Shown here piece after piece: positions 51,459 through 62,651 of a stretch of 64,000 bases of DNA. The translations under genes were made by a program, and so were the position numbers. The notes under the pieces are model-generated. The model did no database searches and was not told where the DNA came from. It saw only the letters and a program-made list of their open reading frames with translations. Numbering within the stretch: the stretch's first letter is position 1; each line of letters opens with the position of its first letter. The DNA is from Amborella trichopoda (taxonomy: Eukaryota; Streptophyta; Magnoliopsida; Amborellales; Amborellaceae), in the NCBI RefSeq assembly GCF_000471905.2, contig NW_006499801.1, positions 3,041,463-3,105,462 on the forward strand, written 5' to 3'.

Positions 51459-53000
51459 TGGTGGTTATTTAGGGGAGAGAAAGCAGAAGGGAACAACCAA
51501 GTGTCACACTCGTGATTGTCAATTACTCTTCTCTATCAAATGAACATCAAGGTGAATTGAGTCAGTGAGATCAAGTCTATATATTAGAAGGGGAATGAAT
51601 GGAAAAAACTGAACATAAGAGCAGTAACATCCTTCATAATCATATATATAATCAATTAATTTCAGCACATTCCTACTAAGATAGACTTTCAAGTTCATGG
51701 AAATTTAACAGATACATACTCAAGATTCTTCGAAAGCAAGGGTGCACAAGTTTTAAAAATCAAACTATTCGCATGAATCATGAAAATTTCTGAAGCGGCG
51801 GACATACAAGCCACAATCCAGCCAGATTTTTAAGAATAAATCAGCTATATCAACTGGAAATACTAGCAGCATAAAATAATCGTTCAGGGAGAGATCATAT
51901 GGAATACGAACGCTTTCTTAATTAGATGGTGTTTTCCTTTAAATATTTATCAAAAATTATCAGAAGCGTGTAAAAAGTTGACACTTCGCCTCGTAAGTTT
52001 CAGGAGATTTCACATCGAAGCATAAATTTGTAGTTTTTGTATACCACAAGCAATATGATTTAAAATCATTAAGAATTTTAATGCCAAAAGATAAAATTTC
52101 ACCATAGTATCCCAATTATGCATATTGCGAAAAAAACCAGAGCTTCAATCAACTTAAGAACGTCTCTGGACAACAATCTACCACTTAAAATTGACATTTT
52201 TGACACAAACTTCAAGAAGATCATTTACATTTCACAGTTGACAAGATAAAACTGATAAACAATAATTTGTCATAACATCTATCAAAAATCACAATTTATC
52301 ACAATAATCATGAATTTCACATAAAAATTGCAGTGTGAGTTCCAGAAATGAAGAATTATCCACAACTAATAGTTCGATTGATCTGACATTATACCCCTTT
52401 TACGATAACTCCTTCAACAATATAAGCTCAGAAATTCCTCCTTAAAATGCAACAAATCTTTTGGAAACAGAGTCCAAAGCATAGGTTAAAAGCGACGACT
52501 TAATCGAGAAAACCCTGCAACCACTCAAAATTCCTCATTGAAAATGTGCACCAGAAGAGTCCGAAACCTCTCTTTCCTTCCTCTCTAAATAAAGGAACAA
52601 GGAATCCATGACTTTGAAAGGCAGACTCTTAGCGTACGAGATCCAGGCCGTCCAAAAAGAGATTTGATTTAATCTGGCCGTTGATTTCGAGAGATGGAGA
52701 GCAGTTGTCGTGTATACGTGTCCACATGTGTGATGATTATCTCTCCTCATTGCAATGGAAGGAGAGGTAAAAAAAGCGAAAGCCATGGCCATGACGACGA
52801 CCTCTACGCCTGCTAAATTTTAGGGTTTGTGAATTTTCTCTCTCTAAACCCCTACTAACGAATTTTCTCTCTCTAAACTCTCTCCCAATGTTAACTCGCT
52901 CCAAAAATTCGCGTTTCCTCTCTCTAAAATCTAGACTCCGGAGACGGAATTTCGATCTTTTTTTTAGCGGGAATTTGCAGCTAGGTGACTTTCTACCCAA
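51459..53000 (-). promoter_or_regulatory. ABC1 upstream region with likely leader
   Basis: AT-rich sequence out to about 52.5 kb. Then comes a 0.45 kb segment richer in GC and CT-type repeats (TTTTCTCTCTCTAAA motifs at 52837-52927 on the plus strand) that looks like a plant core promoter/leader. A 5'UTR intron is likely but not proven. I see no conserved protein in the short frames here. Confidence 0.4.
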
Positions 53001-53209
53001 GCCGCCCTTGTCGGATTATTAAATATCGAAGTTGCCCTTCGCAAAAAATCAATTCCTCCTCCTTGACTGGAACTTCGCTAAACTTTCAAACTTCTCATTC
53101 AATCTAAAATTTGATTTTTGAGTAAAAACAGTTTTGTGTGCCTTTACATACATATAAAATATAAACAAATATTAAAATAAGGTGGTTCAGTAACGGTGGA
53201 TCTTAAATC

Positions 53210-53550
53210 TCACCAAAATTTGTAGCTTTGTTTTTGAAAAACCTTCAACTTAATCATCTCCATCTTGACTATTATAAATGAGAGAAATAAAATAAAATAA
53301 AGACTTTAAGTTCCAAAAATAGTGTATCTTGCAATGCATCATTTAGATCGTTCACTTTATAATAATGTCCACAAAACTGCTTGATCTATGCCATTTAATC
53401 AAAGGTGGAAATTGATTTCTAATCCATTATAGGATTTGCATGTCAGAACGGGACTTTCTACTGAGGTTTCCTAAAATAAATCCCAAATATTTGAAATGAA
53501 TGTCGTAACAAATTAATCTCTAGTCGTTTGTCGTGAGTTTACATAGAACC
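53210..53550 (+). repeat. MITE-family copy
   Basis: Degraded landmarks AATCATCTCCATCTTGAC, AAATAGTGTATCTTGCAATG and ATAATGTCCACAAAACTGCTTGATCT occur in family order. Confidence 0.55.
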
Positions 53551-53800
53551 AGGGCTCTAAACAATAAAATTAGAGCCCATATCAAAAAAGTCATTAGAAG
53601 GGGTTGTTTTGGTGTTCAAATTGATCATCTCGACATCAAGATGCATGCTTAAATTTTGGAAATAATGAATCTTGTAACATATTTTTTATTTTTGAAGCTT
53701 TTAAATTTTACCACATTTCTTGATACTATTTGAAGGTGCGCTTTACTTTGATACACATTGCATCTCTTGATACAAACCGCACCTCTTGATAAAGGGTGCA
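53551..53800 (+). repeat. Short MITE-family copy
   Basis: Contains TTGATCATCTCGACATCAAG, AAATAATGAATCTTGTAAC and TTTGAAGGTGCGCTTTACTT, ending at GATACAAACCGCACC. An internal deletion removed the middle. Confidence 0.65.
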
Positions 53801-53832
53801 GTTTGCATATGGATGCATCCGTAGGTGTAGAG

Positions 53833-53852
53833 NNNNNNNNNNNNNNNNNNNN
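53833..53852. other. Assembly gap (20 N)
   Basis: Placeholder gap between two oppositely oriented MITE-family copies; the inverted repeats probably caused it. Confidence 0.99.
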
Positions 53853-54105
53853 AATTTAAAAAATGGTTAAAATCAAGTAGATCTATCAACATATGAAAAT
53901 CTTGAAAATGGACGGTGATAATATGTTGTAAAATGCACTATCTATGAGACTTAAAATCTTTTTTTTTCATAGTCATGCATCTCGATGTTGAGATGATTAA
54001 TCAAAGGGTTTTTCAACATTGAAACTACCTATTCCGATGGATTTTTTACGGGCATCCCTAGTCCTACATTATAAGATAGTATCCTTATATAAACTTTTTC
54101 TCTTG
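53853..54105 (-). repeat. MITE-family copy, minus orientation
   Basis: CATATGAAAATCTTGAAAATGG, GTTGTAAAATGCACTATCT and CATCTCGATGTTGAGATGAT occur in reverse family order. It ends at TATCCTTATATAAAC. Confidence 0.65.
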
Positions 54106-56640
54106 ATAAAAGGCATGTTTCGAATTTTATATTAAAATAATTTATAAAAAATTAAAAAATAAAATTATTTTAAAAATAATACTATAAATAAAACTATCAC
54201 AGCCGTCCATCCAAATCAAATAGCTCGAAACTTCAATCATCATGCAAAGTCAGTGACATGGAAAGTCTTCGATCATGCAGACTATCCTTAACTTAGATCC
54301 CAAGTTTGCAACGGAACCGACATTGTCGTCAAGATATTCCCTAAATGTCGTTAATACCCTTGCTTTCTTTTTTATGTTCTGGAAAACTTGCGTGGTAGTT
54401 GCATGCCGGCTACCATTCGTAACTACCGCATGTAGTCATGTGGCTGCAAATACCTAAATTGCCCCTGTCCGTAATCACCCTTTAATAACTTGTCGAAGTT
54501 CTTTATACCCTCCATGGTTTCCAGCATAAATGTTTTGCGTTAAGTTTGATGCACCTAAAGGCATTTTTGTGCCACCAAAGTTCAAGCAATTTAGATATTT
54601 GTTTTCAAGAAGGAAATAAAAAAGAGCGCCTACAATATGCTCCTAACATATCATCATGCACGGAAGATTTTTTTAATATAAAAATTTTAGAAATCACCTA
54701 AGAATCCTTAGATGATTTTCTTCAAAGCATAGAATGTAAATTTTAAGTTTTAAGTTTTTTGACACTTAAAATCACACTCTCAAGAAACTAGATGGTCATT
54801 ATTCAATTTTGAGACATTATTTTTTAAAGTGTATAGAAATGCGATTTTCTTTTTTTTTTACTAATATCACTATATGAAAGAGGCTAAATCCCCAAAACTT
54901 GGGGTCCTATGATTACTCCTAATTTTGTTTTCACCTTAAGGAGTGAATGAACAAATTCTTTTGGCAATAAAAAGGTAGTGTATTTACTCCACTGTAATTC
55001 CATTCTCTCTCACTCAAGGAAAATATAGGGAAATAGTATAAAGAGGTATGATTTTTAAAGAAAGAAAAAAAAGGGAATTATTCTTTTAAGTTGGATAGGT
55101 GTTTTGTAAGTTGAGACACAGTATAGGTTCGACAACCCTAAAGCCTGATTGAAGGACATGAAACCTACACTCCCTGTTCTACGATGTATCGGCGAATGTA
55201 ACTCGTGTAAATTGTAATGAAAAATTTCTGTAATCCAGCTTTTTGGCTAATAATTTCCTGTGAGAAGTTGCTTAAAAAGTTGGAATGCATGTCAAAATGG
55301 TAAGAAATTTTTAAAAAGTTGGAATGCATGTCAAAATGATAAGATTTTTTTTTTTTTTTTCAGGTTGATGATTTTGGCCAAAGTCTTGATGCCCTCTCGA
55401 TTGTAGAAATAAAATATCATGTGCAATCAAAATGAAAAATATAAAAAAAAAATGTAATAATCAAACCAAAATATGGCGAGAGGTAAAAAGGAAGGAGGGG
55501 AATTAGGCCGGTTCATATAAAAAAAAACCGGCAAAACTGACAGTCAAGCCAATTCACCCGAACAACTATCAAATTTGACTAGTGCTCAAAAAAATACCAG
55601 TTTAACACTCGTATCTGAGTGACCAAAGCACCGATTGATGGTCCAATCAATCGGTCCACTTTGGATAATTATGGCCATATCTCACTTTTCTTCCTTTTTG
55701 AAATGTTCTCAAAGGAAAAATGTGATAAATGTCCCTTTAAAAAGGATTTATACACACCAATTAGTTGTAAATACAAAGAGCGCCACACAAGAAACACATG
55801 ACCACAGCCATGGGATGACTAGGATGAGTCGATCGTTAAACTTTGATGGACATCGAGCAAAGGAATAACGCATACAGGCATCCCTTTGTTTACCCCTTGC
55901 TAACTTCTCATAGCTGGAGTACTGTACATATGAACAGGAATCATAAAATGCTTTCATAATATTACTCTCCGGAAAAATAAATAAATTTGTGATATGCAGC
56001 GAGGAAAGAAACGAAGAGTACGAGAAAGGGAAAGTAGTCAAATGCTTTTAGTACCATTTAACAAAAAAAACCAAAGCCCCAAATGAAAGATATAACACGC
56101 CTTGTATTGCATAATTTCATATTTGACGGCTAAAGTGATTGTAGCTTCTTGGTACTAAAGATAAATAGTCTGACAACATATAATCAGTACTAGAAAATAG
56201 ATTACTTTTAAAATTATAATTCGTATTTTTTAGACATTTTTCCCTTTTAATGTGTTAAAACTAATTAACACCACCTGCACTCGGATAAGCAAAAGGACTA
56301 ATGTATAAAGTGAATTTTCCTAGACAACTTTCACCCCAGCAGTTGGATGTCAAGACCTTAGACATCCTTCTGCGGTGGAATGACGTCCCTCAGCCCTCTC
56401 ATGTTCACATCAATGGCTGAGATGGTGAGAAAGTTATGTAGTAAACTTCATTGTGCTCATTGGATACATCTCCTTAGCAAAATACTGAAATTAAATTCAG
56501 AAAAAGCGGAAATTTAACCTCCAACCCTCTAAAAATGGAGATATTTGCACATTTTCATGAAGCGATCATTCCACAACTTTGACAAACCAAATTTAACTCT
56601 CCAGACGACATGCTACCATAATATTCGTCACTGCTACAGT
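54106..56640. other. Intergenic, no gene
   Basis: AT-rich sequence. A 44-bp tandem duplication lies at 55274-55345 (AAAAAGTTGGAATGCATGTC twice). An ACCGG.../CCGGT motif pair near 55508-55533 resembles one near 63371-63410. No coding motifs were seen. Confidence 0.5.
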
Positions 56641-56722
56641 TTTTGAAGGTCCATGGATTACTAACACAAAATTCCCTCAAAAGATAGAGAAGTAAAATAG
56701 ATTCAAACGTGAAGAGAGATAA

Positions 56723-59700
56723 TTAATCAAAAAGCGAGAAACCCATGTCGTCGTCACTCTCCTCTTTCTCTTCCTTCTTCTCTTCAGCTGGTGGTGCCTC
56801 TGCTGCTGCTGGAGCACCAGAAGGTGCTGCTGCTGCAGCAGCGCCACCCCCGATAAAACCACCTCCACCACCTCCACCGATAACCACCTGAACAGAAACC
56901 CAAATAGCTCAAAGCCTCAAACAGGTTGCACACGCATGAACTAGATTAAATACAAGCTAGAAAGATAAATAAATGATTTTATGTCCTGACCAAAAAGATA
57001 AATAAATGATTTTATGTCCTGACCAAATAGAATCCCATGATTCCCATCCGAATTGTGCAAAGCTAATCAATGAACAGATCACACAATAGAAACAAGAGAG
57101 ATTTGAATGCATTTGGTATAGAAGCATCTAAGCAAGAAAAATTTAAAATAATGCAAAGCAAACATTGAAAGGCTATCAGCCCATACCAATTAGCAACAAC
57201 CAACAGACTAAAACACAGAAACAACCTCAATATGAAGTCTAGGGGCCACAACCCCCATTAGACTGAACCGCCTTGCCTTGGATGCTATTTACTCTTTACA
57301 TAAATATAAGGGCATCTTAATAAATCTTATCCTCTCAGATTTCAGAAGGGTTGTGCAAAATTCTAGAAGCAATCTCATGACTCATCCCCATTGGCACAAT
57401 CCCCACCCCAACCTTCTCTCTCCCTGATACTTCATGAGAAACAGGTCATGAAATATTACAACAATGTAACAGGAAGAGCACCTCAGTTTTCTTCCCCAAG
57501 GAATTAAGTTTATATCAAACAGTATGATCCTACTAACAACAAAAAAGGGCCACTGTCAACTTTTCTCATGAGTTAAAACATGCCGTGCAAAATCTAGTGC
57601 CCAAAGAAATCTAATCACTCGTTGTAACTAACTAAAAAAAGGCAAAAATACAGGACATCACACATTTATTATACTCACTACAATGAAAATTGGAGTACTC
57701 CAGCTTTTGGTCAAATCAACCGCCCCCCTCCCCCCCCCCCCCTCTCACGCAATTGCTATACTCACTCCAATGAAAATTGCGTACTCCAGTTTTTGGTCAA
57801 ATCAACCCCCCCTCCCTTTTTTTCTTTTTGAGAACCTAGAAACCGTGTTATCATGTCCTCATGAACATAAAGCATGCAAACAAACAAAAAACAATAATCA
57901 CTAGAAACAGTTCAAAAGAAAGTAAAACCAAAAAAACCTAATACCGAGCGAAACATCCTCATGGCCATTTCTAAGTATAAGAACATAACTGTGTAAAAAA
58001 TGGGACAAGAGAAAAGAAATCATTTCAAAGAGAATTCCACGCCCATATAGCTTATTCTAAGCAAATAAGTGCCTAGTAACAAACTCAATCACAAATCACT
58101 ACAATCCATTGCCATTGCTCATAAAACAATGATGATGGACACATGGGAAACACATATATTTGCAAGAGAGCCTCATTACCCAATCATAATGTGCGGACAT
58201 AGCAAAATACATATCCAATTACTTTTTACAAACCAACTATAGATAAAATAAATACTAGAGACAACCACAAATCCAGAACAAAACAGCAACTAAATGCAAA
58301 ACCATAAGAACAATTTAAAATTGAGAAATAGATATGCTGAAATGACCATTAGTCAATCACACTAAGTTTTCTTTCTACCAAGCAACCCAGTCCCTAATTC
58401 AACAAGATGTGATGAGATAAAAATACTCAGAAAACAAACATAATTGTCAAGTATAATCTAATTAGCGAACCGCCTAACGGCAACAAACATGTGGACAACA
58501 AAATCAGTATTGATTCGATTGAGGTATTCCAAAATAACTTGAGAAAATTGATGTCCTTGTACTGGATTTGCCTCAAGAAAAATGGTCTTCAAAAAATGGA
58601 TATGTCGTCAATGCTTTTGGGGGAGTTTGTCAGAGGGTTATAATAAACAATGAATTACAAAAAGAAAAGAGGGGGAGCAAAGGAGGGGGTTCTTAATTCA
58701 AGTGAATAAATACTAGATCGTTATTAGAACGTTGTCATGTTTGACCAGTAAAACTCATTCCACAAACTAAAATTAACTAAAGTAGTTGAGTATGAATACC
58801 AAGTTCTATGACATGGCTTTGGAAGATCAAGATAGGAGCAAAGAAAAATTCAAAGAAATAGTATTGCCATTCCATAGTACGTCACAAATCGTAGTCACAT
58901 AGATGACTGATACTTCAAGTAATAAACAATACAAACAAAAGATATGCACCATCAGCGTAAAACCCTTTACCCATATGCATGCACATACCCAATAAACAAA
59001 TCAGAAACAATGAAGAAGAAGAGGAAACCAGCCCGAAAATGCAGTGCTGCTGCTTAATCACTATTAGCAGACCCAATAGCAATGGACTCATGCATAAAAT
59101 TTTGTATTATAGAACATAAAAACAACGCATTTATCTCAAACTTTTGCATGAGAGAACATAAGAAACACTATTTATCCCAATTAAATACAGCACACGTGTT
59201 TGGTGTTTGGTGTTTGCAAACACCTCAAAACATCTACACTGTGAAATCAAGTAAATAAATCACAGAATGAGGGAAAAAAATACATCACTTGGTCTCTTCT
59301 TATAATGCAATTCACAGTTCAAATAATTTGGGCACCAAACAAACTAATCTAATAAATAAAAGCACACTCATGCTACGCCTATTCATTTCTTACTAAATTA
59401 TAGCTCATTTCGTAGTAAATTATAAAATATGACTTTCAAAGGCAAACCAGTAACCGCATTACTCATCCCAACCATGATATAACTTAATATCTTAAACTAC
59501 ACATTCTAATTCCTTTCCATAGTTACTCGTCACAACCATGATATAACTTAATATCTTAAAATACACAGTCTAATTCCTTTCATATGGAAAGATATCGAGA
59601 AAAGTTACTGGCAACACCAGAATCATAAACACGATATCTTTGGTAACTTCTGAAATATACACACGAGCACATGGATGCATATCAGAGATAAAGAAATCAA

Positions 59701-60002
59701 TAAGTATATATAGAGAGAGAGGTAGAGGAGAAGTGATGGATAAATGAAGAGAGAGAGATGGCTGCGGGGAAGAGAGAGGGAGAGTGAAATGGAGGAAATC
59801 TGACCTGGAAAACTGCAGAAGATGGAGAAACCATGGCGAAAGAAGACTGAACACCACCAGATGAATCTTGAGACGAGGCAGCTTGAACAAGCTTTCTCTG
59901 CAACTCGAAAGTTGAAGACGCGGAGGCCTCCAACTCACCAGATAGCTGCTTAGCGTTCCATTCGCCTCCAGTGCTTCTCAAAACAAACGTGAAAACTCCC
60001 AT
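56723..60002 (-). CDS. RPP3: 60S acidic ribosomal protein P3
   Basis: Two exons, 60002-59805 (66 codons) and 56887-56723 (54 codons plus TAA), give 120 residues, the usual P3 length. The N-terminus [15 protein letters not shown] and the segment [12 protein letters not shown] match plant P3. The Gly-rich hinge [15 protein letters not shown] follows, then an Ala-rich stretch, an acidic Glu/Lys run and the stalk-tip motif [12 protein letters not shown]3 is the plant-specific third stalk protein of the large ribosomal subunit; the C-terminal motif contacts translation GTPases and is the site of phosphorylation in the family. The 2.9 kb intron sits exactly before the hinge. Donor CAG|GT and acceptor TTCAG are clean, and the start lies directly behind a CT-rich leader. 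Confidence 0.96.
56888..59804 (-). other. P3 intron with small tandem duplications
   Basis: The intron holds no gene. Duplications include about 33 bp near 56967-57030, about 85 bp at 57678-57810 (separated by a C-homopolymer run) and 60 bp at 59473-59575. Confidence 0.8.
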
Positions 60003-60049
60003 TTTCTCTCTCTATCTCTCTTCGTCTGGATCGGCAGAAACAGAGATGA

Positions 60050-60080
60050 GTAAACCCTAACGAGAGCAGCAAACCCTAGT
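60050..60080 (-). promoter_or_regulatory. Two telo-boxes in the P3 leader
   Basis: AAACCCTA occurs twice on the plus strand (near 60053 and 60071), reading TAGGGTTT on the gene strand, just upstream of the P3 start. Telo-boxes are characteristic of plant ribosomal protein gene promoters and leaders. Confidence 0.75.
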
Positions 60081-60096
60081 TCACAATGAGCCTTCG

Positions 60097-60125
60097 TTTA
60101 TATGAGGGTTGAACTAAGCACGTGC
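60097..60125 (-). promoter_or_regulatory. TATA box and G-box of the P3 promoter
   Basis: On the gene strand TATAAA lies at 60102-60097, about 95 nt before the ATG. A perfect palindromic G-box GCACGTGC lies at 60118-60125, just upstream of it. Spacing suits a transcription start near 60070. Confidence 0.6.
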
Positions 60126-60234
60126 GCACTTGGAGTATATTGGAAATTTAGGTACTTATAAAATGAATTAATGTGATGTATGTTGTTTTGTAGAGAATAT
60201 AGTTTTGATTTATGCGATTGGAAAGGGTGTTATT

Positions 60235-60990
60235 AGAATTTTAGATAGATGCTCTTGAATCTAAAAGTTTTAAAATTAGCTATACTAAGATAGAGTAGAT
60301 AGAATGTAAACTTAGTGATAATAATATAAACGATAAAGTTAATATTAATAACCGATAAATATTACAAAGAGCCTTTTAATATCTTGGGTTGATAATTTAT
60401 GAAACTAACGAGATTGAGGAAGATGTCGCATATAGAATTAGCGCTACACAAGCAAAGTAAACAAGTGCAAACGAAGTTTTATATGATAATCGAAGCGAAT
60501 ACAGGAGTGGGACCCTCAATTGCATTGGGTGGCCGAGTATGCAATTCTATTTATGCAACAACCAATGAAGCTGAATGACCAGTTTTATAGGATAGTTGTG
60601 AGATACGCTTTTTTTAGTCATAATATTGGGCAATCAATAAACGACATACACATAACATAAGTGTAGCTAAGATAAAAAGATTGAAATGAATGAGTAGTAA
60701 TACAATAAGGGATAAATTTTGTGTGACACCAATAGATGAGAAGATGAAATAACGTAGAGTTGGTGGACTGACCATGTGTAGTACAAACCAAGTACATTAG
60801 TAGTTAGGAAGTGTGAGTCAGTTCAAGTTGAAGGCTAAACAATTGGGAGAAATAGGACCAAAAGAATATGGATATGCAGTAATGATAAATATATGGGAAC
60901 TTATGGCCTCATCAAGGGTATGATAGAGCATAATGGCGGGCTAACATTTGTGCAGTCGACTCCAATTAATTTTTAAAGTATTTATAAATA
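60235..60990 (+). mobile_element. Decayed RTE-type LINE (C-terminal reverse transcriptase and 3'UTR)
   Basis: Conceptual reading across stops and frameshifts gives ALESKSFKISYTKIE, then YLGLIIYETNEIEEDVAYRI, then ISVAKIKRL-like and NTIRDKF-like segments, then a TPIDEKMK segment. This is the order of the RT C-terminus of plant RTE LINEs. It ends near GTGCAGTCGACTCCAATTAA, a decayed form of the GCCGACCCCAA 3' terminus found in the short tails at 10.2 and 30.4 kb. Confidence 0.65.
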
Positions 60991-61059
60991 TGCTCAATCT
61001 ACATACGTTTGAACAAGAATTTTCAAGTCATCGTACGGCTTTCGACATTAGAATTACAT

Positions 61060-61400
61060 ATTTAAAGAAAATAAGATAAGCCCTATTGGCATAGTATAAG
61101 ACTTGCACCTTATACAAGCGTCACCTATTATAAAATAAATAAAATATAGCGAAAAAATCTATTGATAAAGGTAATTTCATCACTAGAAAATCCTTAAATT
61201 GATCATATGAATGATTTGAAATGTGAAAAATAATACATTTTGTAACACATTATTTGGATATGTGCATCATTTTTAGAGTTCTAAATTTTATAATTATAAG
61301 TGAAAGTTGACTTTTAGGGCACCAGGAAAATTTCGTGCACCAAACGGACAACTTCCAACAAAATTTAGAGTAGCGCCTTTATACAAACCATACTGTTGAC
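61060..61400 (+). repeat. MITE-family copy
   Basis: Landmarks in family order include AAATTGATCATATGAATGAT, AATACATTTTGTAACACATTA and TTCCAACAAAATTTAGAGTAG. It ends GCGCCTTTATACAAACCATA. Confidence 0.6.
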
Positions 61401-62200
61401 CCAAATTTTACCAGGCAAATGCCACAAGCTAATGCTGCCAATTTGCTCCCTCAAGTAAATCTCGTATTAAGAATATTTTGAGGGCCCCAATTTTTAGGGA
61501 TATAACCACCAATGATTAGCCTGAAAAAAGAAAAAGAATATATGGCAATGCTCCATGTGCTTGGAAAAAAAAAATCCTAAGAATGAACATGAAGCGTCAA
61601 TATTTGAAGCAGGTGTTGAAGAACTCATAACCCTTCTTTTGATTGAAAAATAATCATAAAGTTATTATGAGTTGGATCCAAAAAGTTCATATAAAATATC
61701 TTCTAAAGTATCCTTTATTTTTTTTATTTATTTTTTGATAATTAAGTGGGGTGACGAGCTCCTCCCTGTTTTTGAAATTGTTAGAGATTTTAGAATGTGT
61801 TAAGTGAGAATAGATGTTTAGATCTTAGTTGACGTACAAATGGTGCTATCATGATGACCGCAACCCAATTATCAAGTATCTCTTACTTGAGTAAGTTAAT
61901 TTATATTATACCATGTAGGAGCATGCTACATGTACTCATCTAAAACTCAAGAGATAGATAACTTTAGACAAAATTATGGCAAACTGAATCTCTAAATCTT
62001 GTTGTCAACACATCATTTTTACGTCTTTTAATATATATATTTCTTTTACGATAACAACAATGCTTATCTTTCTCGTGTAAATAAACATCAACTTATTATT
62101 TATATAAACCACAACACGATGTATTGAGTACCATTCATACCATTGGCACACCCGTGTGACCTCAGCCCTATATAAAGTTTCACCCGATGAAGTAAATGGA
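61401..62200. other. Intergenic, no gene
   Basis: AT-rich sequence with no reading frame of note. It presumably contains the upstream promoter region of the gene starting near 62.2 kb. Confidence 0.5.
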
Positions 62201-62229
62201 CAGTAACTCCCGCGAGAGTACAATTGTTT

Positions 62230-62651
62230 TCGACATTTCAATGAACTTGCCGCTAAAACACACGGTCTCTAAAACTCTCACGAGTCAAGTTTTTGTTTTG
62301 GCTTCAATCCTTGCCTTGTCTCCTTCCCTCCCAGTGCTTATGTCTCTGCTGAGTACCTCTCCTCTCTCGCTCTCTAACACTAAACAAAGCTCTCTCTCTT
62401 TCTATCTGCTCTGCTGAGTCTCTCTCTCTAAAGTCGATAAAAAGCTCTCTCTCTCTCTCTGGTCGGGTGAGCGAGGCTTTTACTGAATCATATAGTTGAT
62501 TTTTCAGGCTATTGTTGATCTTTACATATTGGAGAATCTAGGTTTTCGGGAGTCATAGCAAGAAAAGGTTTTCATTCCCTCATCTCAACATTTATATGAA
62601 CAGGGTATGCTTTCTTTGATGTGAGAATGGGAAAGCCTTCTGCCACAAAAG
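62230..62651 (+). CDS. 5' end of an unidentified gene (leader and first coding exon)
   Basis: A CT-rich leader (62280-62460) ends at GGTCGG|GTGAGC (donor after 62466). The acceptor GAACAG precedes 62604. The only good start is ATG at 62627, giving MGKPSATK and ending AAAAG|GTTAGT at 62651 in phase 1. The rest lies beyond the right edge. Eight residues are too few to name the product. Low-complexity CT leaders with a 5'UTR intron match the style of the Pumilio gene. Confidence 0.55.

Noticed and set aside
52535..53000. Two minus-strand frames of about 85 codons upstream of ABC1
   Set aside because: No recognisable domain; composition follows the CT-rich leader. More likely promoter/5'UTR than a small protein gene.
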